Assembly: GCA_030765045.1 (NCBI GenBank)
Contig: CM060970.1
Location: forward strand, 53,996,576-54,060,575
Direction of reading: 5' to 3'
Length of the DNA stretch: 64,000 bases
Source of the DNA: Tenodera sinensis
Taxonomy: Eukaryota > Arthropoda > Insecta > Mantodea > Mantidae
Shown here: positions 9,573 to 21,539 of the stretch, piece after piece
How the letters are laid out: each line of letters opens with the position of its first letter
Position numbering within the stretch: the stretch's first letter is position 1
Notes under the pieces: model-generated
Databases searched by the model: none
What the model saw: the letters and a program-made list of their open reading frames with translations, nothing else
Told to the model about the DNA's origin: nothing
Made by a program: the position numbers and the translations under genes

Positions 9573-12500
9573 TCACCCATTGGCAATACTTTTCTTGTTT
9601 TTTATTTTATTTATACCCTGTCTTTAACTGGAAAGGCCATTTTGCAAGCCTCTTCTTTGGAACATATTGCCTTTGTTTTTATCCCTTAAATTATCAAACA
9701 TTCACACTTCCAGATTTGGGGGGGGGGGGGGGGAGTAATCCTGATTAGAGAAAAATTCCCACCTTCCCGACTTAGCTACGGGGCCAACCCAGTGGCAATT
9801 TTGTTATCCTTATTCTTGCAAGTATATTATTCACTGCTGTTTCTTCTCCATTTTAAACGCTAGTTTAAGCCAAATGGCACTAATTCCTGAGCACATCTGG
9901 GTTATACCAACACATTGCCAAACAGGGCAGAAGGTTTTGCATAATATATGCGAGCTTTACTCTCCGTGGCAGATAGCAGTAGTATGAGATTATTGCAAAT
10001 GGAGAATAGCACACATTTAATTCCACAGAGCAATTTGAGATCAACAAACAGTTTTAAAAATAAATGCATTTGCTTTGTTAATATTTAAACATGCTGCACT
10101 TTACAATAGCTGGTAACTGATACCAGTACACTCAATTGTACATAGGTACACAATAAAATATAAATGATGTACGTTTTTGTAAGCTACCATAAACAGATGT
10201 TCTCCAGGCTTCTCGTTGACTTAGCACTTTGCATAGGAATTTCATATTTATTGAGTCATTTTATATTATTTTGCCTAAATGTGTTTGTTTGCACTCTAAA
10301 ACTACGCAAAGTGGGACTTAAAGTTCAGCTGCCATTTTTCGCACTACATCTTTGAGTTCACCAGAAAAAGGGACTAATTGCAATAACTCTTATTTACGGA
10401 TTCCTACCATTAACACGGCTTAAGACAGCATAAGTCGTGCGAAATTACCCTCTTTCTGGCAATGAATGACGTAATTACTATGGCAACAAGACAGTCATCA
10501 CAGCCACAACAAAAGTTTCTCCAACGTGCCTGTAAGAAAACCTGAAATCGCACTCTCGCAAGTGCAGGAAACATTCATGGTTTATTAGTCAAACTAATTT
10601 TTATTTTCTCCATCCAAGTTTTTTGTGAATAATGATCTAGTTGTCGACGCGCCCTTAAACACCACTACACACTCACTCTTTAGATTTATCTGTAATTAAT
10701 AAAGTCTCAGCGCTCTTGACTTTGATCAAACTGTCAAATACAATCCATATCTTCAATAATTTTATAATTACCTTAAATTTTCCTCTATAATTGCTGTAAC
10801 AAAATGAAACATCGGCTTAGCAACCACATTATGTCACACGTCTGTGATCTCTGATACATTATAATTGTTCATTTAGCAAATTTATTAAATATTTCAATTT
10901 AAATTTATTTAATCTTTTCACATACTCAAAATTTATTTTACTCACGCGCTAAACATATACTCGTGTCAGTCAGATTATACACTAGTTACACAAACAAGAA
11001 TTCTGAGCTTTTATAAAAGCTTCTATGAAACCAATTAAAAATATACATCAAATAGGTGTTCCCCAAAATCGGGGCAGAGTGGTTATCACTTGAGGGAGGG
11101 TGACCGGATCTTTCCGTAGTTAGGCGATGCTTTCACAAGCGATTACGGGGTCCCTAATATTTTCAGATTCACGCATCTGCTTCCGTTCTAGTCTAACCTA
11201 AAGCCCTCCAGGAGTTCTCTTAAGGCGAAGTTGCTCAGTGAGCATTTCGAGGGTATATTCGTGAGCAGTTCCGCCAACACTATGTCGCTAAAAAAGCGCA
11301 CCGTCCAGTCACAACACGCCGATTCCGTTGGACTAGCGCGTGTAGTCCGTGATAATAGACTATAACAGTATAAGCAACCGAAAAGGTCTCACTTTACTTA
11401 CAGGATCTTTATTTTCCAGGGAATAAACTCACTCCTGTATATGGTCCTATAGTCCAACATTACGGATTACAGATTGCAAAGTGCAAGCATGAGAGCACGT
11501 AATGTTTCATTGCCATTTGTTCGTTTCTTATTAATGTTATTGTTACATTTTTATTATTATCTACTTACGCCGATGCCGGATGAAGTGGACCATATGAAGA
11601 TCGAAAGCGAAACCTGCGAAACTTATACGTTATAATGAAATAATTTCGCTCGTTTGTATGTTCTGGTATGTATTCACATTGCTTCCACTAGCCTTTCACC
11701 ACGTTTATACCTCTTACTTCATTTTCATCACCTATTATCCATATATTTTTGGATATCAATTGTCTTTTCTCTTCGCTTAGTAGTTTAACCACAAACCAAT
11801 CACATAGTTTACTAAGATATGTTTTTTACCATGGTCGTAACTGCGCCCCGACATACACAACGCCTGTCTGATAGATTATCCATTTTTTACACCTAAATGT
11901 ACGATGTATTGACCTACAAGATTAGATAATGTGAGGCCATTGGCCTAGCATCCGAACAGTTCCGATACAGATTCCTTTCCAGCCCACTTTGCGTCACGTA
12001 TTCTGTGGCACGCTTACTTCAGGATACTAACCATCGTAAAAACATGCCACTCTTAATAAGGTTAAATTTGCAAATGAAGCAAGTATTTATGTAATACTGT
12101 TCATTACCCTGTCCTGAATTACCACTACTAGTATTTTCCCTCTTACATCTAAAAGTATTTATAGTAAGAAAGCGTTCTACGTCGAAGCTTAGTACCCAGG
12201 AACGAGGAGTTGAACGTCTGCGGAAGTTTCCATATAAGCTATTAAGCGAGTTAGGCAGTTGATGAGTGCGTTTCTGGTGCGAAAACACTTGCTGTTCCCG
12301 AGCTGCTCTTACGAGAGATTAGAGACGTCTTGAGTTCAATTCCTCAGCGAGTGAATCATCCGAGTAAAAGGTTACTTAACCCATATATAACGTCACAAAG
12401 AGAAGGGAAGTGGCAGAGAAAATTGAGTAAGCATTGAATTGATAGTTAAAATGGGATAAAGTTAAAATATATTATAATAGCGTATGGCGTAGAGGAAAAT

Positions 12501-13304
12501 ATTATGTGAATACTGTAATATTAAAAGGAAATAACTCGTAAATATATCATTGATAGAGGAAATCTTACAAATGCATATTATCACATATTTTTCATCTCCT
12601 TTCGGGTAGCGTTAACTCCCGTTTTGCTTCCTTTGTGTACGCGTGTTTCTCCGTGTGTTGTCAAAGAGTTTATACACTCAGCAGGCCTTTCTCATATTTC
12701 AGATGCTCAAAGAAAAGACAGACGTTTGCTTCGTCCAGTTTAGCGACAAAAATACCACTTTGCGATAACAAGGATGAAGGGAAGAGGCCCTTCCCGCCGG
12801 AAGCAACGAAAGTAGGCAAACCCGTCTGCAGGAAATGTCAGCAGTCTATTAGTGTGAGAAGTTAAGGACCAAGACAAACAGCTGCCAGGGTTATAGGATA
12901 AGATCTTACCCTACAGAAACAAAACAGACATCCCTTGCACTGACCACGTGCATTTAGTTAGAACCAAAACATAAGAATTAGGAAAATGTCTTTGGTACAG
13001 TAGCAGCATCCTTCTGGATTGGTGTTTCAATAGGTTTAAAAAAGCACAGAGCAGTGGGGATAATAGATGTGCAAATATGAAAGGTCATATTCTAAGTAAA
13101 GCCATAAGGTTGCTAGATCTAAGAGAGTAAGAATTTTGATATTTCATTAAGTAATATCACGAGTGATTATCAGTTTATCTAGAGAATTTGACTATCACAT
13201 TCATTAGAAGCATTTCACAATGATATAGCCTATAAAATGTCATTTAAATACTATACTGTAATTACTAATGTCTTCAAAGAAACATGCAGCGGGCACATCG
13301 GCGG
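9573..13304. other. No gene seen
   Basis: Long AT-rich stretch with a 16-base G run at about 9718-9733 and scattered frames of at most 89 codons, none recognisable. An acceptor-like site before 12703 was considered and rejected. No members of Repeat A, B or the SINE families are visible here. Confidence 0.4.
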
Positions 13305-13740
13305 TCTACAAGACTCTCATATTGATGCCCCAAAATTTTAAGATTTTGACTATGTGACTAGTTGGGGTATCTGCCGTTAATTTATAATTCCGTTCAATAC
13401 AAAATTTGTCAAACTGATTCCAAGCATATTTCCTGTTTTATTGAGTGTTCCGAGGTTTCCCTGTTACAATTACTTCATCTGTTAGATACTTTAGCGAAGC
13501 GAGAGTCAGCCATATTTGATATTTGAATAGCGGTTTTGTTAAGCTAGCTGCAGCGCATCTATGGCACACTGCAGCTAGATGCTATACCTGATCATAACAG
13601 AAGAAAAGCAGAACAGGTGATAATTAAAACTCAGAGTTGATCATAAAAGCTGCCATTGGTTGATATTTTATTGTGCACGTGATTGGTTTCAACCAAGTCA
13701 CGTATGAATGGAGTAGTCGTAAACATTCATTCACGTCCGT
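13305..13740 (+). repeat. Repeat B, copy 1
   Basis: Aligns by eye over about 400 bp with 40722-41112 (same strand) and with the reverse complement of 28870-29255. Shared blocks in order are CAAACTGATTCCAAGCATAT, GTTCCGAGGTTTCCCTGTTA, TTCATCTGTTAGATACTTTA, GCGAAGCGAGAGTCAGCCAT, CACTGCAGCTAGATGCTATA, CCTGATCATAACAGAAG and AAAGCTGCCATTGG. The block around CACTGCAGCTAG is kept in copies 1 and 2 but shortened in copy 3. No open frame is shared. It is a short non-coding interspersed element of unknown class. I cannot define its exact ends or a target-site duplication. Confidence 0.8.
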
Positions 13741-13930
13741 TCTTGTGTTGTAAAAATTATAAATTTCGCTTTTAATTATAGTGTCTTTGCATGTGAGAGT
13801 GTTAGTGGTCTGTAGGAAAAACTGATAGACCAAGGTTGCCCAACCCTGCAGCACACGCTCGTTTCCCCTACACATGCTATTTTCCCCCCACCACTCGCCA
13901 AGGTAAGGAGAGACTAGTAATCAGAGGCGG

Positions 13931-14209
13931 ATGTCACGGAGTAATAATGCAATCTCAAGAGGGTATACGTCTCACATTGGATGGGAGGACCAATATTTTT
14001 GTATTCCAGCTGAAGGGGATAAAATTAAGTGCCTGATTTGTAAGACTGAAAGTGGCACCTTTATACCATTTCCTTTGCTTACGTTCAGTGTTCATGATAA
14101 CGGTTATTCTCCTATAAAAATGCGTCGAAATTTTGTGAGACATTCTCTTCAGAATTTGAAGACCAAAAGACATTTGAAATCAAAATTCAATTATTATGTA
14201 CTCCTTTGA
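13931..14209 (+). pseudogene. Possible hAT/BED zinc-finger relic
   Basis: A 92-codon open frame includes WEDQYFCIPAEGDKIKCLIC followed by KTESG. This resembles the N-terminal zinc-finger start of hAT-derived proteins of the GTF2I-repeat/ZBED type, in which a W-[ED]-[ED]-x-Y-F-x-V segment leads to a KPVCLIC knuckle. Only the first Cys-x-x-Cys pair is convincing. The expected His-containing half is not clear in the following residues, and the frame ends soon after. I read it as a degraded transposase N-terminus, with low confidence. It could be chance. Confidence 0.25.
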
Positions 14210-14319
14210 AGTTTCCATATAGTGAGGCTCCGCACGAAGTACAAATGGAACTACTTGCATTGCAGACTTTCACGACCTTAAAATGTAAGAAAATGTAGTA
14301 CGTTAAAGGTGAGTATAGC

Positions 14320-17280
14320 AGCACGATAAGGGAGAATCATCTTGCTTACCTTTTGCGATTGCACACTTCATGTTTTGTACCATAAATTGAAGACTTTGTG
14401 TTAGGTAAAATCGTGTCATTCTCAGAAACATAATGTGGTTTAATCAGGAATATAATATGAATGTATACACCTTTGAATCCCTGTACGTAAGAATGACGCC
14501 GCAGTGCCGTCACTAGAAGTCAGTAACCACGGATAAAGGCGTTATTCTGTCCCAGCGAGTGGAAGGAGGTGATTTCAACCTCCTCTTTCCTGCCTGCAGT
14601 TGAGCACCGCTGTGTTAGACGAAGTGGACTCATATTAAGGTAGCACTTTCAGAACACCTTGTTTATACCTGTAACATCCAGTATGTTCAAAAATACGCCC
14701 CACACATCTAAGCAATGACTTCAGAGTTACAATATATGAAATGCCAACCGTTAAGGTATAAGAAGCATTAATAAAGTATCAAAAACGTTTTAGCTCGGAA
14801 TGACGTAAGCAGCCGTTGTTTACCTGCCCAACACACCACCAGTTTCAATTACCCGTGGTCCATGTGATCTCCCGCGCTGTGTTTTACATATTTATATCTC
14901 TAGAGTTGACCGCATTAACAAATCCCCAAGAGTCTGGCCGCGGCGAATTAATCATGAAGGTCATTGGCGCCGTAAAGGTCTTTCTTGATCCGGCAGGCTT
15001 ATAATTTTCCATAAATTATCCCGTTCACTTTGACGGCCCCGGGGAAATCCTTCCTAATCCCTAGGGATGCTAGTCTCCATTCCATTATCCCTCCTTCCGT
15101 TAAATCCACGTCTTCTAAGGGCATTTTACAGTTAAAAAGTTGGTCGTTGCTACAGCGGGAAGCACAAAATATGTCATCTAAGCAGTATTTTCTTTTTTAC
15201 CAACATGCTCGAACAAGGATTAAAAACATATGCCCTATAGAAACCACATGTGTCACTATATATTTGCGTGTGGCTTATCTCCAACTTGTATTTTTAAACA
15301 AATAAGTACGTAGATGAACCACTGACAAGCTCATTTTAAAAACCAGCATATTCCCAAAGTACGGTCAGGATTATATATTAACATCCCAAAGATCAAAATA
15401 ATTACAGTACATTATTCAAAAATCCAAAGCTTAGTTCATTTGCCCACGTTAAACCTGCCTCGTATTATTGTGTAAGTCCTCTGAAATGATTCAAGCTGTA
15501 AATATAGAGGCAACAGAAAGCCCCCTGAAATAACTATGTTAAAATAAAGGCAGTGTAGGCTGAGTTCTTCTGTTCTTATGCGATACAAAGAATGAGGAGG
15601 AAGTGATTTTGATTGACATTATAACGACAAGAAACACTAATCATATATAAAAAAGTTAATAATAAATTGTTAAATTTTGTGATCTTTATAAATAGGAACG
15701 ATATCGTCAATAATTGGTTGAGTTCAATCGAATACACTTTCATAATCGTTTGCTGTGCCTAGCCATTTTGTTTGTTAGCGAAGAAGTCCGCCATATTTAA
15801 AGAGAAAATTGTAAATGTGTTTCATGAGAAGGATGGTGATTTCTAAGTGTTAATAGACTGTTCAAAACATTCATTAAAACAATGATTGTTTCATCTATAA
15901 AATAGATCCGTACTACTCCCTGTGACAATATTAATAGAACCTTATGGCTCTCAGACTGATGTTAGGCCGTGAGTAATAAAACTTCGCAAGTGCTTTCATT
16001 CCAACGAAGGTTAATAAACCTAAATAGCACCTTTACGTTCGACTCACATTATGAAGAACCTGTTAAAAATTGTAAAAAAATATGTTGAATTTGAGCATCC
16101 AAGCTTTGGACTATTTAACCACTGAAGTTACATGCATTCTCTCTGTGAACTGTAGCGCAAACCAAAAATATTTTAAGCAGAACCAAATGAGCAACCTAGT
16201 GTAGTAAATTTACATGGCCGTCTTTGCCCACGATCTGCTCTGTATACCAATGTATTTCATATTTTCCCTTTTAATTCTGTTTCTTTCACATCATTCAGAT
16301 GTGCTTTTAGGCTTCGTGGTGTGTACAATGTTTAATTTACTTGTACACAAAACGAATTTAGTAATATGCACCTCTCAGTTTATTATCGTCTTACGGGCTC
16401 TCGCAAGGTATTAGGTGTAATTAGTGACCATTGACGTTGCAGTTGCAGAACTGTATTACCAGTTTGATGAGTAACGATTTATTGAAAGACTACAAAAAAT
16501 CAATGCTTTCTTTTCAGGCGCACGTGCCATTAGTTATAACCGGAGCCCGGATTTGTATGCAATATAGCAGTATTCTTTACCATTCTCACCTTCAAGAGGT
16601 CACTAGTGCAGTTTTAAAATGCATATGATTGCAAATTTTGGGGAAAACTGATTTTGCATACATATGTATTAAAATACAACAGGTAATGGCATATTTTTTT
16701 CTATTTCTAGCCTAAATAGAAATTCTAGTTGGTTCACACATGCAATAGTTTTCTTTGTTTTCTTGATACGACGATTTTAGCAAGCAAGTTCAGTGGGATT
16801 AAGCTTAGCATAAAATTGTGAATTTTTAAGCAACTGTCTTATCTGTGAACCAACGAAAATTCCTTCTTATACCGGGAAACAGATCTGTGAGGTATTTAGA
16901 ATAATCATGATGATGATGTTAATAGTAATAAAATAAAGGCGCTCAACAGCAAGCTACCTCACACCACTACGCGGCGAGTAAACAACATTGCAGAACAACG
17001 CGTTTTCAGGTTGTTCGAGACTTCCAACTGTCGGCTTATTTACTATAGGTCCAAGCAAAGATGCATTTCAAGAGAAATCCGTGCTGTGTCATTCACGCCT
17101 ATATAAGCGAGAGAAGTCAGTTTTTATGATGGGGTTGTGAAGTGTTGAAGAAGACAGCTGTTAGCAGTTAGTTTCAAGGGTGTGTAAAGTCATTTTTGAG
17201 AGAATGTGACTGTCGTCAGAGACAGTTGTAAACATTTAACTATCGCGTCGGAGTTGTGTGTAGCAGTTTGTGAAACAGAC

Positions 17281-17283
<3 letters not shown>
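14320..17283. other. No gene seen
   Basis: AT-rich DNA with small open frames (at most 91 codons). A short GC-richer block at about 14930-14990, with GCGGCGAATTAATCATGAAG followed by a GGCGCC site, stands out in composition and could be a conserved non-coding element, but nothing in the window can test that. Confidence 0.4.

Positions 17284-17312
<29 letters not shown>
17284..17312. repeat. (GA)n microsatellite
   Basis: About 29 bp of GA dinucleotides, set in a GTG/GAGA-rich stretch (17100-17420) whose composition resembles a retroelement leader. Confidence 0.9.
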
Positions 17313-17316
<4 letters not shown>

Positions 17317-17650
17317 ATTGAAAGGCTGTGAATCACATATGTGTCAAGTTGCGATCGGACAGAATAGCTGTAAGTTTCAAGGTTCAAGGTAACGATGAAT
17401 TGTTAGTTGTGTGAACGATAATCAAAGAGAACTGAGTGTCCTTTCTTTTCTTTTTTGTAATGCAGGTTAGAAGAAAAATAAATTAACTAGGTCATTTGTC
17501 ACAACAATAATATGCAACATCTTGGTAGCTGAAATTTCGATATATTACTTCTAGCCATTAAAAAGTCTTGAGGAAGCACTTTCAACTCCAAAACGTAATT
17601 AATGAAGCAGTAATAATTTCAATTGGATTAAAAGTAATGCAGCATTTTAT

Positions 17651-17849
17651 ATCAGTCTCTTCCTTACTCTGATACATGGTGCCAGGCTGACCAGCCGCTT
17701 CCAGGTCTTCACTCTGCCCCTTCATAGGTTCGTCTTCTCCCTGACAGGTACCTGATCCTAGGCACGGGCTTGTGAGTACTAAGGGCCGTCAGTCCTCTAT
17801 GTGGGAAGGGTAATCAGATGAAGAAGAAGAAGAAGAAGAAGAAGAAGAA
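17651..17849 (+). mobile_element. SINE family 2, 5'-truncated copy with (GAA)n tail
   Basis: Matches the 3' half of the fuller copy at 19618. Shared blocks are CCGCTTCCAGGTCTTCACTC, CTCCCTGACAGGTACCTGAT, CCTAGGCACGGGCTTGTGAG, the AGTCCT motif and the terminal GGTAATCAG. It is followed directly by a GAA array (17820-17850), whereas the 19618 copy ends in GAAA/GA units. The tRNA-like head is absent, which fits 5' truncation during retroposition. No target-site duplication is clear. Confidence 0.75.
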
Positions 17850-18349
17850 GGAAATAAAGTGATGATATTACTCGTTGGTTTGAACGAAACTGACGTAGGA
17901 ACCTCTTCGTGATACAAAATGGATTTTAGTATGAGGAAAGTGGAACCTGACATTTTACTTTCAAGCGCAGCTTCCGTAAAGCACTATGGAGAGATGTGCA
18001 AACATTGAGGATTTATAATAAAGAGTAGACTATTAAGTGAAAATTCATCGAGTCCTCCTTTAAAAGAGATTTTAATTAAGGAAGAGAAAAAATTAATACC
18101 TACATTTGAAAGGAGCTATGCATTCTTCACCAGTATGAGATTACACTGTAGCCATCGTTATGTTTATTACATAAACCGTATTACAGTTTTAGATTAGGCA
18201 ACAATTATACTCCGCTCGTGACAGCCTTCTAGCATCTAATTAGACCTGCCGACCTTATGTGAAGCAGATGACTGCAGCTGTATTTATATAACCTTTCTGG
18301 AAATAGAAATCAACATGTATTACCATATATTAGGCAAGACGGTTCTCTC

Positions 18350-19215
18350 TGTGTTTGTTGTGATGTGATTGGATTGATTGTCAAAACTAAACATTGTATA
18401 TAATATTGAAGATTGATGTTTATTTAGGATTCTACCAAAATTAGGTTGAAGGCTGTACTGTTTCACAGTGTTAAAGAACTGCCATCTATTACTATGGTAT
18501 GGAAGAAACCCGGAAGTGCGATACTGATTTTGGAGGCCATTAAATACAAGTAACATAACTAGTGTATTTGTGATTTAAAAGTTATTGGACTTCTCCTAAG
18601 ATTATCCAGTGGATTCACAAAATACTGTTGTTTCCTCTGCCTGCGGGATAGTTGGAGAACAACACTACATAGTCAAAGAATGGTCCAAGATAGAAGAATT
18701 CGAACCAGGAAAGCAGAATGTAAAACATAAGCTATTGGTGAACCTTAAAAATGTGTATCTTTCACCTTAACATATATAACTGGGGCTCATGACAAACTTT
18801 ATGAAGGAAATGGACAAAACAGAAGAAGGTTTCAAATACCAGACAAACTGTTTCCCAGTATAAGTGCAGCCAAGATAAAAGGAAGATTGGTCCAAAGATA
18901 AGACAATTGCTTAAGAATTCACAGTTAAATGCTAAGCTGAATTCCGCTGTGTGGTTCTCATTCAAAGAAGCGGTGAATGGGTTTCTAGGTAACATAAAAG
19001 TAAAAAGTACTTACCAATTATCTTTTAAATAAGTAAACAAACTTAGGATGTCATTGAAGATGCATTTTCTTCATTAGCACTTAACAATTCTTTCCTAAGA
19101 ATTTGTCTGCAGTTAGTCATGGGCAACGGGAATGTTTGCATCATGATATAATACAAATGGAACGTAAGTATCAAGGAAGATCAAAATTTTTAATAATTTG
19201 TAGAGTTGCTTTATT
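18350..19215 (+). pseudogene. Degraded copy of an uncharacterised arthropod repeat-associated protein
   Basis: Three-frame reading gives a chain of peptides in the right order for a large uncharacterised protein family that I know as abundant and repeat-like in aphids and other arthropods. About 18410-18560 gives RLKAVLFHSVKELPS. About 18565-18650 gives CICDLKVIGLLL, then SSGFTKYCCFLC, then DSW. Next come VKEWSKIEEFEPGKQNVKHK, LGLMTNFMKEMDKTEEGFKY, GPKIRQLLKNSQLNAK and FSFKEAVNGFLGN. About 19030-19070 gives MSLKMHFLH. About 19103-19180 gives SAVSHGQRECLHHDI, then MERKYQGRS, equivalent to the family's GAVSDEHGERFHQDI and MEKRYQGKW segments. At least six stops and several frameshifts show it is dead. 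The protein is probably transposon-encoded, but its class is unknown to me. No ends of the carrier element are visible. Confidence 0.75.
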
Positions 19216-19494
19216 TTGTTTAACTTCTTTAACTGGTATAGAATATCAAGCAATTTATTGGTTGAACTGTTGGGTCATTTCCTCCCTATTAACTTTGTGT
19301 TATTATATATGAATAACACACACAAGACTAATAATTACAAATTATTATAATAGGTAAAACTAATGTGTTGATTCCATAGGAAACATTGTTATGAGGTCCT
19401 CTGAATATAGCAACGCATTTATAGTCTGTCTGAGAAAAGCCTTACTCAAAAAATAAATATCTTATGACTATCAACTTAGCATTTTAAGTTCACA

Positions 19495-19575
19495 GAGGCA
19501 AGGATTTTTAACGAAGATGTTAAAGAAAATCTCCCAACCACAAATTATGCTTCACATAGAAAGTAATTTACTAGA
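19495..19575 (+). repeat. Possible old scrap of Repeat A
   Basis: The string ACGAAGATGTTAAAGAAAAT, then CTCCCAACCACAAATTATGC and TTCACATAGAAAG, parallels the Repeat A module ACGAAGATTTTGAAGAAAAT followed by an ACTAYGCTTTACATGGAAA segment. It is short and diverged, so only suggestive. Confidence 0.3.
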
Positions 19576-19617
19576 TATATAGTAGCTATAAGATTTTTAT
19601 AAATTATAATAATACTA

Positions 19618-19971
19618 TGGTGGCGCCGTGGCTGGGTGGTTAGACCGCCCGCCTACCATCTAGACGGGACACGCATGTGGTATTCGTGGTGGATGAAGCG
19701 GCGTCTGGGCGGGTTTTCTCCGTGTTCTCCGGTTTCCCCCACCTTTCATGCCAGCATTTGCTGCATTATCACCCTTCCAATCATCCATTTCGCCTGCATT
19801 TCATATCATCCTCTTTCTCGCTATCGCACCTGGTGCTTGGCTGATCACCCGCTTCCAGGTCTTCACTCTGGTCCATAGGTCCCTCTGCTCCCCGACAGGC
19901 GCCTGACCCTAGGCACTGGCTTGTAAGTCCTAGGAGGTGTAAGTCCTATATAAGGGGAGGCTAATCAGGGA
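19618..19971 (+). mobile_element. SINE family 2, fullest copy
   Basis: Starts TGGTGGCGCCGTGGCTGGGT followed by GGTTAGACCGCC. TGGCTGGGTGG is a passable RNA polymerase III A box. The B box is eroded (GTGGTATTCGTGG instead of a GGTTCGAATCC type). The body is a C/T-rich tRNA-unrelated region, and the 3' end (ACAGGCGCCTGACCCTAGGC, AGTCCTAGGAGGTGTAAG, AGGGGAGGCTAATCAGGG) is shared with copies at 17651 and, reversed, at 32935. It ends in a simple-sequence tail. I could not find a convincing target-site duplication, so it is likely an older insertion. Confidence 0.75.
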
Positions 19972-20007
19972 AAGAAAGAAAGAAAGAGAGAGAGGGGGAG
20001 AGTGGGG
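19972..20007. repeat. (GAAA)n(GA)n tail of the SINE
   Basis: GAAA units grade into GA and G-rich sequence. This is the 3' simple-repeat tail of the SINE just upstream. Confidence 0.85.
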
Positions 20008-21539
20008 GCAATTGCAGTTTATAAAGGAATAAAACTGTTGATATTTTAGTTTCTAATGCACAGGAAATATTTTGAATATGAAGTTATTCTCATTGTGAAT
20101 ACATTGTATAATTCCCTTAAAACTATAAAAGTGCTGGAACTCTATGGGCACTCTTAAGCGTGCAAAGTGTTGATTTGATACCTATAAAATGTATAAAATT
20201 CAAATTTCAGTTCGAAGGTCCCTTAATGGACTATGATGATCCCATTGAGACTTAATTTGCAATGCACTCCACCATAATCATTGGGTACCTATCTCTTCCA
20301 AGAGGAGGAAGTTTGTATAAACAATGATAGACCATTTGCGCCGCAGATTGCAGAGAATCTATCCAGTTTGTTTACGTAGGCACGTCTAGAGTTTATTCTG
20401 CAGGAGCTAATGATGAGGCGCTCTTGGCTAGCGACATCTCTTCCTTGTGATCCAATTTACTATCCAGCTTCTGGACTGGTACAAAGTTGTTCAGACCAAT
20501 CCCTGACTGGTAACAAATTGGCATTTGGAGTGCTCTCTCTCCGAGAGTGAGTGAAGGAAGGGGATGGATTTGCATACTGTACATTAAAGCCTCTCCCTAG
20601 CGTCCACTTGAAGGAGCGGCTAAGCCAGCAAGATTGGCTGTGTGTAACGCTGCACTTTGTTAAAGCCACGTGCTGCCCAATAACATCTAATGGACAGACA
20701 GTCCTTCTAAGGAAACAAGCAAACTTTCACAAAGAAACCCTGCTTTGCGAAGCTCCTTGTTTTTCTGAATAAGTCAAGGGTCAACAGCATGTTTACAGCT
20801 GTTGAGGAAGAACAGTTCAAAAGCCACTGCTTTTACAGTACTTGTGTTGGAGAAGTAGCCTAGAAAGGGAAATCGTACCACGCACATGACAAATGACTTA
20901 GAACGATCATTAATTGAGTTACCTAGTCCTTAGGAATTTCAAATTACCCTTGCATGACTGACTACATTTGGAAGCAAGTTTATCTTCTACACATATACCT
21001 AAGCTAATCTAGGGATCTATCTACATACATAGATAGTTGTAGTATTTGACTCACCAGATTAGAACCCTTCTCTAATTTTGCGGTGGCTCCGAAAATATGG
21101 TATATTTTGGCCGTTTGGTCAAACAATTGATTTTTACATTTGTATTGCAAAAGATGCACCATACCTGCGAAGTTTTAATCCCCTAGCTAAGTTTTTTTTT
21201 TTTCCAATGTAGCTCAGAATGTGGGCAATAAATTGTCGGTTTGGAATTTTGATATTGCTTATAGCTATTTAAAAAAAATGATACAATAATGCTATTTTTA
21301 TAACTTTTTACACCTTGCAGTATTAAAATTTTGTTTAAGGAAAACTATTCACTAGATCAACAATTGGTTCCTTTAATTTGTCACGAGGGTAACAAGGGAT
21401 ACAATTATCAACAATCAACTATCTTTGAAGAGATTTTGATTAAATATATCAGGAATGTCATTACATGTTGGAATGGAATTTAGTGCATACATTTCTTCAG
21501 TTGCTAGTAATACCTCTGCAAAAAGTTAAGTCTCTAACT
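20008..21539. other. No gene seen
   Basis: A GC-richer patch at 20393-20772 has open frames on both strands (63, 69 and 73 codons), none recognisable. The overlap of frames on both strands suggests composition rather than coding. Otherwise AT-rich. Confidence 0.4.

Noticed and set aside
9718..9733. G-quadruplex or regulatory site
   Set aside because: A plain 16-base G run of the homopolymer kind seen elsewhere in the window (C runs at 8430, 28338, 29668, 30582); no wider structure.
12635..12865. Terminal exon after a TTTCTCATATTTCAG acceptor at 12702
   Set aside because: The frame has no recognisable protein and no upstream exon or poly(A) context. One acceptor-like site in AT-rich DNA is expected by chance.
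20393..20772. Coding exon in a GC-richer patch
   Set aside because: Three overlapping frames on opposite strands with no family resemblance; best explained by composition.
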